Assembly: GCF_009939005.1 (NCBI RefSeq)
Contig: NZ_JAACJS010000011.1
Coordinates: 586,096 to 650,095 of the forward strand
DNA length: 64,000 nt
From: Sediminibacterium roseum
GTDB lineage: Bacteria; Bacteroidota; Bacteroidia; Chitinophagales; Chitinophagaceae
Reading direction: 5' to 3'
This document shows, piece after piece, positions 8,606 through 16,695 of the stretch; position 1 is the stretch's first letter; each line of letters starts with the position of its first letter. The position numbers and the translations under genes were made by a program. The notes beneath the pieces are model-generated. The model made no database searches. It was not told the DNA's origin and saw only the letters and a list, made by a program, of their open reading frames with translations.

Positions 8606-10156
8606 ATGTCGCCGATGCTCCTGTTCTCTTTCGTGATCGCTTATTTTGTTATTCTGCTTGCCGTTGCCTGGTATACGGGCCGGAACAGCAACAACGAATC
8701 CTTCTTCATCGGGAACAAGAACAGCAACTGGATGCTGGTGGCATTCGGTATGATCGGCACTTCGCTCAGCGGCGTTACGTTTGTAAGCGTACCGGGCGGC
8801 GTGGGCGATGTGGCGGGCGGATCGTTCAAAGGGTTTGCTTACATGCAGGTTGCCTTCGGATACCTGATCGGCTACGCCGTGATCGCATTCGTATTACTGC
8901 CGATCTATTACAGGATGAACCTCACTTCCATCTACAATTATTTATTACAGCGTTTTGGAAAAGTGGCGTACAAAACAGGTGCATTGTTCTTTATCATCAG
9001 CAGAACACTGGGCGCTACCGCGAGACTGTACCTGGTGATCAACGTGATCCAGTTCTTCATCCTCGATAAAATGGGCGTGCCGTTCGTGGTTACCGCTGCG
9101 ATCATTTTGCTGATGATACTCCTGTATACTTTTGAAGGTGGTGTGAAAACGATCGTTTATACAGATACGCTGCAAACCACGCTCATGATCGCTGGGCTGG
9201 TGATCTGCGTGGTATACATCCTCAACAACCTCCACCTTTCCGTTGGCGGTGCGATGGATAAAATGCGTGAAGTGGGCTACCTCAACGTATTCAACACCGA
9301 TGTGAACAGCAAAGGGTTTTTCCTGAAACAGATCATCGGCGGTGCGTTCATCACCATTGCCATGACGGGCCTCGACCAGGAAATGATGCAAAAGAACATC
9401 AGCGTCAAAAGGCTTGGCGATTCGCAGAAGAACGTGATCACACTGGCCATCGTACTGGTGAGCGTGCTTGCCCTGTTCCTGCTGCTTGGCGGGTTGCTCT
9501 ACCTCTTCGCCAACGCCAACGGCGCACAATACCAGGATGTAATGGTGAACGGAAAGATGGTGAAACAACTCGTGCTCAACAACACCAACATCATAGGCGA
9601 CAAGGCCTTCCCTTCCATCGTACTCAATTATTTCCCGCCGGCGGTGGGCATCATATTCATCATCGCACTGATCTCTGCATTGTTCCCGAGTGCAGATGGC
9701 GCATTAACGGCGCTTACCTCTTCTTTCTGCATAGACATTATTGGCCTGCGCGACCGTGTTGACCTTGATGAGAAGCAAAAAAAACGCACACGTTTAACCG
9801 TGCACCTTTGTTTCGCAGTCGTCTTTTTGATGTGCATCATGTTCTTTTACAAGCTCAACGACAACAGCATCATCGACATCATCCTTGACCTCGCCGGCTA
9901 TACCTATGGCCCGTTGCTGGGCCTGTTTGCCTTTGGTATTTTTTCGAAAAGGAAACTGCCCAACACATGGCTCATTACGCTGATCTGTTTGCTGGCGCCA
10001 ACGATCTCATATATCATCAGCAAGAATGCAAAGGTGTGGTTCCACAATTACCAGATCGGGATCGAACTGCTGATCATAAACGGGTTGATCACGTTCCTTG
10101 GTTTATGGGCGATCTCGAAACCTGGCGACAAGGTTGATTATACAACAACTGTTTAG
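8606..10156 (+). CDS. Sodium/solute symporter (SSS family)
   Basis: A 516-residue inner-membrane transporter of the sodium:solute symporter family with about 13 hydrophobic segments. An N-terminal segment is followed by the short loop TGRNSNNESFFIGNKNSNW and by GTSLSGVTFVSVPG, typical of helix 1-2 of this LeuT-fold family. A conserved GLDQEMMQKN stretch sits mid-protein. The substrate cannot be assigned from the sequence. The frame opens at a TTG at 8600, but the ATG at 8606 is the likely start. It is the only member of its unit; a second, sugar-type SSS transporter lies at 30.1-31.7 kb. Confidence 0.93.
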   Translation: MSPMLLFSFVIAYFVILLAVAWYTGRNSNNESFFIGNKNSNWMLVAFGMIGTSLSGVTFVSVPGGVGDVAGGSFKGFAYMQVAFGYLIGYAVIAFVLLPIYYRMNLTSIYNYLLQRFGKVAYKTGALFFIISRTLGATARLYLVINVIQFFILDKMGVPFVVTAAIILLMILLYTFEGGVKTIVYTDTLQTTLMIAGLVICVVYILNNLHLSVGGAMDKMREVGYLNVFNTDVNSKGFFLKQIIGGAFITIAMTGLDQEMMQKNISVKRLGDSQKNVITLAIVLVSVLALFLLLGGLLYLFANANGAQYQDVMVNGKMVKQLVLNNTNIIGDKAFPSIVLNYFPPAVGIIFIIALISALFPSADGALTALTSSFCIDIIGLRDRVDLDEKQKKRTRLTVHLCFAVVFLMCIMFFYKLNDNSIIDIILDLAGYTYGPLLGLFAFGIFSKRKLPNTWLITLICLLAPTISYIISKNAKVWFHNYQIGIELLIINGLITFLGLWAISKPGDKVDYTTTV

Positions 10157-10272
10157 CAGCCGTTTCAGAAAGAACGTTTCATAAGAATTCCGGTACGGTT
10201 GTGTTTATTGGAATCAGTATCGTGATTGGATAGCAGCGGGTAGCAGACCATACAAGTCCGGTTCCCAAACCG

Positions 10273-10280
10273 TATTTTTG
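10273..10280 (+). promoter_or_regulatory. -7 promoter element of the O-methyltransferase gene
   Basis: TATTTTTG matches TAnnTTTG exactly and ends four bases before the ATG at 10285. The predicted transcript is therefore leaderless or has a leader of one or two bases. Confidence 0.55.
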
Positions 10281-10284
10281 CCAA

Positions 10285-10926
10285 ATGGAACTCATCAATC
10301 CCCAGGTAGAGGCCTACGCGGCCCTTTTTACCTCACCGGAAGATGCCCTTACGGCCGAGGTGAACAGGCATACGATGGCCAACCATCCCCACTCCCACAT
10401 GCTCAGCGGGCATGTGCAGGGCAGATTTCTTTCGTTCATAAGTACTATCCTGCAGCCAAAATACGTTCTGGAGATAGGCACTTTTACGGGATACAGTGCG
10501 CTGTGCCTGGCGGAAGGGCTGATAAGCGGCGGCGAACTGCACACCATAGAACTGCGCGGGGAAGACGCGGCAACGGCCAGGGCCAATTTTAGCAAATCCG
10601 ATAGGAATAAGCAGATACATTTGCACCTCGGAAATGCGAGGGACATCATCCCGGGCTTGTCGCTGCCATGGGATCTTGTTTTTATCGACGCCGATAAAAC
10701 AGCATACATCGATTATTACGAACTCGTGGTGCCGCGTTTGCGGCCGGGTGGCGTGATCCTGGCAGACAATGTGCTGTTTCACGGGGAGGTTTTTGAAAAA
10801 CCGCTGAAAGGCAAAAATGCCAAAGCCATACAGGCGTTCAACGAACACGTACGGAACGATGAACGCACAGAACAGGTATTTGTAACGATCAGGGACGGCG
10901 TACTCATGATCAAAAAGAAAGGATAA
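10285..10926 (+). CDS. SAM-dependent O-methyltransferase
   Basis: The 213-residue cytoplasmic enzyme belongs to the class I methyltransferases of the caffeoyl-CoA/catechol O-methyltransferase type. Visible are the SAM-binding VLEIGTFTGYSALCLAEGL, the acidic end of strand 2 (HTIELRG), and the metal-site region DLVFIDADKTAYIDYYE followed by LADNVLFHG. The length and motif order are normal. The natural acceptor is unknown in most bacteria. The next gene starts immediately (stop at 10926, ATG at 10927), so the two are probably co-transcribed. Confidence 0.9.
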   Translation: MELINPQVEAYAALFTSPEDALTAEVNRHTMANHPHSHMLSGHVQGRFLSFISTILQPKYVLEIGTFTGYSALCLAEGLISGGELHTIELRGEDAATARANFSKSDRNKQIHLHLGNARDIIPGLSLPWDLVFIDADKTAYIDYYELVVPRLRPGGVILADNVLFHGEVFEKPLKGKNAKAIQAFNEHVRNDERTEQVFVTIRDGVLMIKKKG

Positions 10927-12030
10927 ATGAAAAAACTCATCTTGTTTTTCTCCCTGCTCACCGCTGTTGCGGTGCAGGCCCAGAAAGAAAAAGGAGAAGC
11001 CTACATCAATACTTACAAAGAGATCGCCATTGCTGAAATGATCCGCAGCGGCGTTCCTGCTTCCATTACCCTTGCGCAAGGCATCCTTGAATCGCAGTAT
11101 GGAGAGAGCGAACTGGTTAAGAGTTCCAATAATCATTTCGGGATCAAATGCAAAACAGAATGGACCGGGCCCAAAGTGTACCACGACGACGATGAAAAAG
11201 GCGAATGCTTCCGTGTGTATGCCACACCGGAAGAATCTTTCCGCGATCACTCTGATTTTTTAAAGACACGACCGCATTATGCATTTCTGTTCAAGCTCGA
11301 TCCTACCGATTACGATGGCTGGGCAAAGGGTTTGAAAAAAGCAGGTTATGCCACGCTGCCCACCTATCCGCAGCGATTGATGAAGATCATCAACGATTAC
11401 AACCTGCAGCAATACAGTCTTGAAGCATTGGCCCGCATCAAAAACCCACCCCTAACACCCGTGATCGAATCAACCGCTGCGCTGGTAAAAGAAACGGCGC
11501 TCGAACCAAACAAGATCGCGCTCGACGCAAAAGACACCACTGCCCAACCTTCGGAACCCATCGCCAAAGCCATTGAAACGGAAACGGCGAAGCAGGCTGT
11601 ACTGACAGATTCGCTTGTAAAAAATACGGCCATAGAGCCCGGAACAGTGGCAAAAAAAACATACCCGGCCGGTGTATTTACCATCAACCATACAAAAGTG
11701 ATCTATGCGAACGAAGGGATCTCCCTTTTATCGCTCGCCAACCAATACGATATTTCGTTGAGCAAGCTGATCGAATTCAATGACCTCCCGGAGATGGACA
11801 TCCTGGATACGGACCGACTTCTCTTCATCGAAAAGAAAATGAAAAAAGGCGCGGGCGATTTTCATATTGTAACGACGGGAGAAACCTTGCACGATGTGAG
11901 CCAGGTAGAAGGTGTGCGCCTCGAGAGCCTGGCGGAATACAACCGCCTTTCCAAAAATGCAACGGTGAAGCCGGGCGATAAGCTCTTTTTACATCCCATC
12001 GCCACAGCATCCGTAAAAGCACCAAAATAA
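10927..12030 (+). CDS. Glucosaminidase-LysM cell-wall hydrolase
   Basis: A signal peptide (MKKLILFFSLLTAVAVQAQ) is followed by a glucosaminidase domain (about residues 25-165). The hallmarks are SITLAQGILESQYGESELV with the catalytic glutamate in the ILESQYG motif, and NNHFGIKC. A low-complexity linker leads to two LysM-like repeats (about 255-300 and 310-360; the second begins FHIVTTGETLHDVSQ). It should cleave peptidoglycan glycan strands in the periplasm. This architecture is common in Bacteroidota next to housekeeping genes. It starts on the base after the methyltransferase stop codon and precedes hpt by 29 bases. Confidence 0.9.
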   Translation: MKKLILFFSLLTAVAVQAQKEKGEAYINTYKEIAIAEMIRSGVPASITLAQGILESQYGESELVKSSNNHFGIKCKTEWTGPKVYHDDDEKGECFRVYATPEESFRDHSDFLKTRPHYAFLFKLDPTDYDGWAKGLKKAGYATLPTYPQRLMKIINDYNLQQYSLEALARIKNPPLTPVIESTAALVKETALEPNKIALDAKDTTAQPSEPIAKAIETETAKQAVLTDSLVKNTAIEPGTVAKKTYPAGVFTINHTKVIYANEGISLLSLANQYDISLSKLIEFNDLPEMDILDTDRLLFIEKKMKKGAGDFHIVTTGETLHDVSQVEGVRLESLAEYNRLSKNATVKPGDKLFLHPIATASVKAPK

Positions 12031-12059
12031 TTTCCTTATTTTACAGCGGCCTAAACTAC

Positions 12060-12602
12060 ATGCCAGTGATCAAAGTACACGACAAAACATTTGTTCCTTA
12101 TTTACCGGAAGCGGTCATTCTTGAAAAGATCAAAGAACTGGCGGTTGAGATAGACAAGGATTATGCAGGTAAAAAACCATTGTTCATCGCTGTGCTGAAT
12201 GGGTCGTTCATGTTTGCCGCTGATCTTTTCAAATCGGTTTCCATTGAGGCCGAGATCAGTTTTATCAAGCTTGCATCTTATAAAGGAACAAAATCTACCG
12301 GGCAGGTGATCACGGCCATCGGTCTTGATATGGACATCAGCGGCAGGCACGTCGTTATTCTAGAAGACATCATCGATACCGGTAAAACGCTGCATGAGTT
12401 TTTACCACAGTTGCTGAACCAGCACCCTGCCTCCCTGAAAGTTGCCGTGCTGTTGCACAAACCGGAGGCAACTGTTTTTGAAGTACCCATCGACTACTGC
12501 TGTTTTTCGATCCCCAACAAATTTGTACTTGGTTACGGCCTCGATTACGATGGCCTGGGAAGGAACATCCGTGAGCTGTACCAGTTGAGTGAAGAAGCCT
12601 AA
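12060..12602 (+). CDS. hpt: Hypoxanthine phosphoribosyltransferase
   Basis: This purine-salvage enzyme joins hypoxanthine or guanine to PRPP. At 180 residues it has the family length. The PRPP-binding loop VVILEDIIDTGKTL is clear, the flexible loop region SYKGTKSTGQV precedes it, and the C-terminal base-pocket region FVLGYGLDYDGLGRNIREL is present. It follows the glucosaminidase gene closely and is probably the last gene of that unit. A pair of competing stem-loops lies 35-100 bases downstream of its stop. Confidence 0.95.
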   Translation: MPVIKVHDKTFVPYLPEAVILEKIKELAVEIDKDYAGKKPLFIAVLNGSFMFAADLFKSVSIEAEISFIKLASYKGTKSTGQVITAIGLDMDISGRHVVILEDIIDTGKTLHEFLPQLLNQHPASLKVAVLLHKPEATVFEVPIDYCCFSIPNKFVLGYGLDYDGLGRNIRELYQLSEEA

Positions 12603-12637
12603 AGTTGTGCAAATATTACCGTTCGCTATTTGATATG

Positions 12638-12702
12638 CCGGTATTCCAGGTTATATTGAATTGATTATTCCCGTTCGGAATGTTTCAAACGGGGAATACC
12701 GG
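12638..12702 (+). promoter_or_regulatory. Two mutually exclusive stem-loops between hpt and the VWA gene
   Basis: Segment A (12638-12647) is perfectly complementary to 12693-12702. Segment B (12667-12675) pairs with 12688-12697 with one bulge. The two pairings share 12693-12697, so only one can form at a time. It may be an hpt terminator or an attenuator for the VWA gene; no T-run follows. Confidence 0.4.
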
Positions 12703-12847
12703 ACGGACTTGCCATTTCCGCGCGCTTCCTGCACAGCAACGGTTTCACATGAGGCAGCGGGCTGACGGGCCCCGAAATTCAATACCTGTGAAGCCCTTGA
12801 TCCGGGCAACCCATCAACCATAAAACTACCTGAAATCCTGCTGACAA

Positions 12848-14602
12848 ATGAACAAGGTCATTTGGGTTATTTTATTGTGCACGCTTGCAAAAACTTCCTC
12901 TGGCCAGTTTTATTTACGTGGCGAGATCAGGGATGAGCGGGGGCGTTTGCTGGAGGGTGTAAAGATCACGCTTGCCTCCAAAGGCAGTTTTCCTTATTAC
13001 AGCGGCAACGGGGGCACTTTCGGTATCTCAACCGCTGTAACAAACGATACGATCACTTTGGTGCAGGATGGATACGAGATCCTCCGCGCACGCATCGACA
13101 CCAGGAGGTTCCAGGATTTTGTTTTAAAGATGCTCCCCACCACTGCACATCTATACAATAAAAAACTCTCTTCTTTCACTACCAATTTGAGATCAGAATC
13201 CGGCGGCGCTTTTTCTGTAATGGGTGAAAGTTACAGCAATCTTGTAGAAAACAAATTTATCACCGCAGACCTTTATCCCGAAACGGGGTTTGCATTGAAT
13301 GTAGACAAGGCATCGTACAGCAACATCCGCCGTTTTCTCAGCAACGAAATGCTGGTGCCCACAGACGCGGTACGCATTGAAGAAATGCTGAACTATTTTG
13401 ATTTTACAAAACCCGGCGATGCCACTGTAAGAAATGAGTTCCATTGCAGGTCGCAGTTAACCACCTGCCCCTGGAAAACAGGCAACCAACTGTTGTTCCT
13501 GAACATTTCTGCACCCAAACTCGATCTTGAAAAAATACCACCCTCCAATCTTGTTTTCCTGATCGATATTTCGGGGTCGATGGACAAACCCAACCGGCTG
13601 CCCTTGCTTCAATCTGCTTTCAAACTGCTAGCAGACAATCTCCGCAGCATAGATACGATCGCCATTGTAACCTATGGAGGCGGTGTGGGCATTGCATTAC
13701 AACCCACCAGCGGTGCAGATAAAAAGAAGATCAAGGATGTGATCGACTCGCTCGTTGCAAGCGGCGATACACCCGGTGCGGGCGCGATACGCATTGCATA
13801 CGAGATGGCGAAAAAGACATTCATCAAAGAAGGCAACAACCGCGTGGTATTGGCAACAGATGGCGATTTCAACATCGGCCAGACATCAGAAAAAGAGTTG
13901 GAAGAAATGATCGTGGGTTACAAACAAACCAACATCTACCTTACCTGTCTTGGCGTGGGCATGGGCAATTACAAAGACAGCAAGCTCGAACTGCTGGCCA
14001 AAAAAGGAAACGGCAATTTCGCATACATCGATAACCTGCAGGAAGCGCAGAAAATACTGGTGAAGGAATTTACACAAACCATTTATGCGGTTGCCAACAA
14101 TGCGTTCCTGAAAGTTTCTTTTAAACCGGGTATGATCGAAGAATACAGGCTGATCGGTTTCGATAACAAAAAAAATGCAGCGGCAGACAGCTCCAGCGAA
14201 CTCGAGGGCGGCGAAGTAGGAAGCGGTCATTCGATGATGGCGATCTTCGAGATCAGGCCCGTTGCCAAAGATTCATTGCTCCTTCACAAAACACTGGCCG
14301 ATGTTTCGCTTCAGTACCGTACGCCTGTAACAGACAGCGCACGCAGACAGAATTTCAAAGTGCTGTATGAACCGCGAAAGATAAACGAGGCAGATTCTTC
14401 GTACCGTTTTGCAGCAGCGGTTGCGATGTTCGGTTCCGTACTGCGTCAATCAAAATTCTTCAGTGATAAAAAACCGGAAGATGTTTTCCAATTTGCTTCC
14501 ACTGCGGTTGATGTTACCGATCCCCGCCAGGCGGAATTTTTATCATTGGTGGAGAAAGCATTCAAGATCTACCGGCCGGTGAAAAAGAAAAAAAAGCGGT
14601 AA
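12848..14602 (+). CDS. VWA-domain protein (YfbK-like)
   Basis: The 584-residue secreted protein begins with a signal peptide (cleavage near SSGQ). A short carboxypeptidase-regulatory-like domain (about 21-95, FYLRGEIRDERGRLLEGV) follows. Next come the N-terminal domain of YfbK-type proteins (VDKASYSNIRRFL, VRIEEMLNYF), a VWA domain with the MIDAS signature D240-x-S242-x-S244 and ATDGDFN, and a C-terminal YfbK-type region. VWA domains bind ligands through a metal ion. The role of the family is unsettled. The gene stands alone and ends at a shared terminator facing dnaJ. Confidence 0.88.
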   Translation: MNKVIWVILLCTLAKTSSGQFYLRGEIRDERGRLLEGVKITLASKGSFPYYSGNGGTFGISTAVTNDTITLVQDGYEILRARIDTRRFQDFVLKMLPTTAHLYNKKLSSFTTNLRSESGGAFSVMGESYSNLVENKFITADLYPETGFALNVDKASYSNIRRFLSNEMLVPTDAVRIEEMLNYFDFTKPGDATVRNEFHCRSQLTTCPWKTGNQLLFLNISAPKLDLEKIPPSNLVFLIDISGSMDKPNRLPLLQSAFKLLADNLRSIDTIAIVTYGGGVGIALQPTSGADKKKIKDVIDSLVASGDTPGAGAIRIAYEMAKKTFIKEGNNRVVLATDGDFNIGQTSEKELEEMIVGYKQTNIYLTCLGVGMGNYKDSKLELLAKKGNGNFAYIDNLQEAQKILVKEFTQTIYAVANNAFLKVSFKPGMIEEYRLIGFDNKKNAAADSSSELEGGEVGSGHSMMAIFEIRPVAKDSLLLHKTLADVSLQYRTPVTDSARRQNFKVLYEPRKINEADSSYRFAAAVAMFGSVLRQSKFFSDKKPEDVFQFASTAVDVTDPRQAEFLSLVEKAFKIYRPVKKKKKR

Positions 14603-14607
14603 AAAAA

Positions 14608-14629
14608 AGATGCGGCCAAGGCCGCATCT
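14608..14629 (-). terminator. Terminator of dnaJ, shared with the VWA gene
   Basis: A perfect 10-bp stem (14608-14617 with 14620-14629) closes on a 2-base loop (a tetraloop with the last pair open). On the minus strand it is followed by a run of T, the strong form for dnaJ. For the plus-strand VWA gene it lacks a T-run. Confidence 0.8.
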
Positions 14630-14652
14630 GTCTGCAATATCATTACCGGAAG

Positions 14653-15822
14653 TTAATTAAACGCCTCCCTTACCCTGTCGAAAAAGCTCTTGTCTCCTTT
14701 GTTCGGGTTCGGTTTGAAATGTTCGCTCCTGTTCATCTTTTCGAGCATCTCCTTTTCTTCTGCATTCAGGTGCTGGGGGGTCCACACATTCACCTGGATC
14801 AGCTGGTCGCCTTTACCATATCCCTGCACTTCAGGAAATCCTTTTCCTTTGAGGCGGAAGATCTTGCCGCTCTGTGTGCCCGGTGGGATCTTGATCTTGG
14901 CGCGCCCGTCTATCGTAGGCACTTCCACTGACGTGCCGAATGCGGCATCAGGGAAAGATATGTGAAGATCGTATGCCACATTGAGCCCGTCGCGGTGCAG
15001 CTCCGGATGTTGTTCCTCTTCGATCTGGATGATGAGGTCGCCCGGCGCACCCCCGCGTTCGCCCGCATTTCCTTTGCCGCTCATGCTGAGCTGCATGCCC
15101 TCCTGCACACCCGCAGGAATATCGATGCTGATGGTTTCTTCGCCGTATACACGGCCCTCGCCCTTGCAGGCGGTACATTTTGCGGTTACGGTTGTGCCTT
15201 CGCCATTACAGGTAGGACAGGTTGTTACCGTCTGCATCTGACCGAGGAAAGTACTTGTTACTTTACGCACCTGTCCGCTGCCATTACACGTAGAACAGGT
15301 TTGCACACTGCCTTTGTCTTTTGCGCCGCTGCCGGAGCATGTGGTACAAACCACGTGTTTTTTAACCTTTACATTTTTGGTAACGCCCTTGGCGATCTCT
15401 TCGTAGGTAAGCTTCATCTTGATGCGGAGGTTGCTGCCACGCTGGCCGCGCGCCGCCCTTCCACCGCCACCGCGACGGCTTCCGCCGCCGCCGAAGAAGC
15501 TGCCGAACATATCGTCGCCGAAAATATCTCCAAACTGGCTGAAGATATCGTCGGTATTCATGTTGCTGTATCCACCGCCGCCGCCCATACCGGGTGCAAA
15601 TGCCTGGTGGCCGAAACGGTCGTATTTCGCTTTTTTGTCGTCGTTGCTCAATACCTCGTAAGCTTCAGCGGCCTCTTTGAATTTCTCTTCCGCTTCTTTA
15701 TCGCCCGGGTTGCGGTCGGGATGGTATTGCATAGCAACTTTGCGATAAGCTTTTTTGATCTCATCTGCAGAGGCTGATTTGCCCACGCCCAGAACTTCGT
15801 AATAATCTCTTTTATTGGCCAT
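14653..15822 (-). CDS. dnaJ: Chaperone DnaJ (Hsp40)
   Basis: This co-chaperone stimulates DnaK ATPase and delivers unfolded clients. All parts of a type I DnaJ are present in 389 residues: a J domain with the HPD motif (YHPDRNPGD, about residue 33), a Gly-rich linker ([11 protein letters not shown]), and four CxxCxGxG zinc-binding repeats. The repeats read [24 protein letters not shown] and CTACKGEG. C-terminal client-binding domains follow. It is downstream of grpE on the same strand, in the common order grpE-dnaJ, with an 80-base gap filled by heptad repeats. No CIRCE element was seen. Confidence 0.97.
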   Translation of the reverse strand: MANKRDYYEVLGVGKSASADEIKKAYRKVAMQYHPDRNPGDKEAEEKFKEAAEAYEVLSNDDKKAKYDRFGHQAFAPGMGGGGGYSNMNTDDIFSQFGDIFGDDMFGSFFGGGGSRRGGGGRAARGQRGSNLRIKMKLTYEEIAKGVTKNVKVKKHVVCTTCSGSGAKDKGSVQTCSTCNGSGQVRKVTSTFLGQMQTVTTCPTCNGEGTTVTAKCTACKGEGRVYGEETISIDIPAGVQEGMQLSMSGKGNAGERGGAPGDLIIQIEEEQHPELHRDGLNVAYDLHISFPDAAFGTSVEVPTIDGRAKIKIPPGTQSGKIFRLKGKGFPEVQGYGKGDQLIQVNVWTPQHLNAEEKEMLEKMNRSEHFKPNPNKGDKSFFDRVREAFN

Positions 15823-15823
15823 T

Positions 15824-15844
15824 AGCTATTAGCTTTTAGCTGCA
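15824..15844. repeat. Heptad tandem repeat, locus 2a
   Basis: Three 7-base units with AGCT at 15824, 15831 and 15838 lie just upstream of the dnaJ start codon, possibly within the ribosome-binding region of its mRNA. Confidence 0.5.
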
Positions 15845-15870
15845 AGAAAAACAATAAACACCACCGGCCC

Positions 15871-15905
15871 CGCTCGCAGCTCGGGGCTCGTAGCTCGCGG
15901 CTTAT
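15871..15905. repeat. Heptad tandem repeat, locus 2b
   Basis: Five 7-base units carry GCT at 15872, 15879, 15886, 15893 and 15900; four read GCTCG. The array runs into the grpE stop codon region. It is not in phase with locus 2a, 30 bases away. Confidence 0.55.
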
Positions 15906-16471
15906 TTTCCCACCACAACTTTTGCAAAACGAACGATCTTATCATTCAGGTAATACCCTTTTACAACTTCATCGATCACCTTGCCCTGCAGGTCCGGTGT
16001 GGGTGCCGGAACCTCTGTGATCGCCTCGTGTTTCTCCACGTCAAAATCGGTGTTGATGCTTTCCATTGCTTTTACGCCTTTCGATTGGAGCGTGGACCTG
16101 AGTTTGTTAAACACCAGCTGGATGCCTTCCTTCTGTTTGGCAATATCATCGGTACCGGTGAGTTGTTTTTCGGCACGGTCGCAATCATCGAGCACATCGA
16201 GCAGCGCCACGATCACTTCTTTGCCTGCGGTCTGCATGAACTCCTGTCTTTCCTTGGCCGTTCTGCGACGGAAATTATCGAACTCGGCCATCAGACGGAG
16301 GTACTTGTCTTTTTGCTCCCTGACCTCTGCTTCCAGTTTGTCCAATAGATTTTCTTCTATTACAGGCTCATTGAGGTGCGAGGTGCCGGCTGCATTTTCG
16401 TCAGTATTGATATCCATTCCACCCATTGTGTCGGTGGTTTCCGGGTTTTGCATCGATTCTTTCTCTTCCAT
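15902..16471 (-). CDS. grpE: Nucleotide exchange factor GrpE
   Basis: GrpE releases ADP from DnaK. The 189-residue protein has an acidic, poorly ordered N-terminus, a long coiled-coil helix (LLDKLEAEVREQKDKYLRLMAEFDNFRRRTAKER) and a C-terminal beta domain with the expected GKVIDEVVKGYYLNDKIVRFAKVVV. The frame continues upstream to 16504, but MEEKESMQNPE at 16471 is the more probable start. It is the first gene of the grpE-dnaJ unit. Confidence 0.95.
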   Translation of the reverse strand: MEEKESMQNPETTDTMGGMDINTDENAAGTSHLNEPVIEENLLDKLEAEVREQKDKYLRLMAEFDNFRRRTAKERQEFMQTAGKEVIVALLDVLDDCDRAEKQLTGTDDIAKQKEGIQLVFNKLRSTLQSKGVKAMESINTDFDVEKHEAITEVPAPTPDLQGKVIDEVVKGYYLNDKIVRFAKVVVGK

Positions 16472-16562
16472 AGTATTAATTCGTTGTACGGCTATACAGG
16501 GCAAATATTTTGCCGGGGCAAAGAAAGGGAAAAAATGACAGGGCGTGAGCGTTTGGGGTGGG

Positions 16563-16674
16563 GAATTGGCGGTAAAACGGCCACCCGGTTAAAACAGGGC
16601 AGAAATGCGACCCCGGGGCCAACTTCCAGGCCTCTCTGGGCCGCCGGGCATTTATGCGGTTTACCGCCTAATTC
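16563..16674. repeat. Element bounded by a 14-bp inverted repeat
   Basis: Terminal arms 16563-16576 and 16660-16674 pair over 14 bp with one bulged base. The GC-rich interior holds smaller palindromes (CCCCGGGG near 16610). It lies between the divergent grpE and methyltransferase genes and stops ten bases before a promoter element. It could be a folded RNA, a small non-autonomous element, or chance. Confidence 0.4.
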
Positions 16675-16683
16675 CATCTGCCC

Positions 16684-16691
16684 TATCTTCG
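16684..16691 (+). promoter_or_regulatory. -7 promoter element of the RlmI-type gene
   Basis: TATCTTCG lies four bases before the ATG at 16696. It has the same sequence and nearly the same position as the trpS element, again predicting a leaderless mRNA. Confidence 0.55.
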
Positions 16692-16695
16692 CGCC

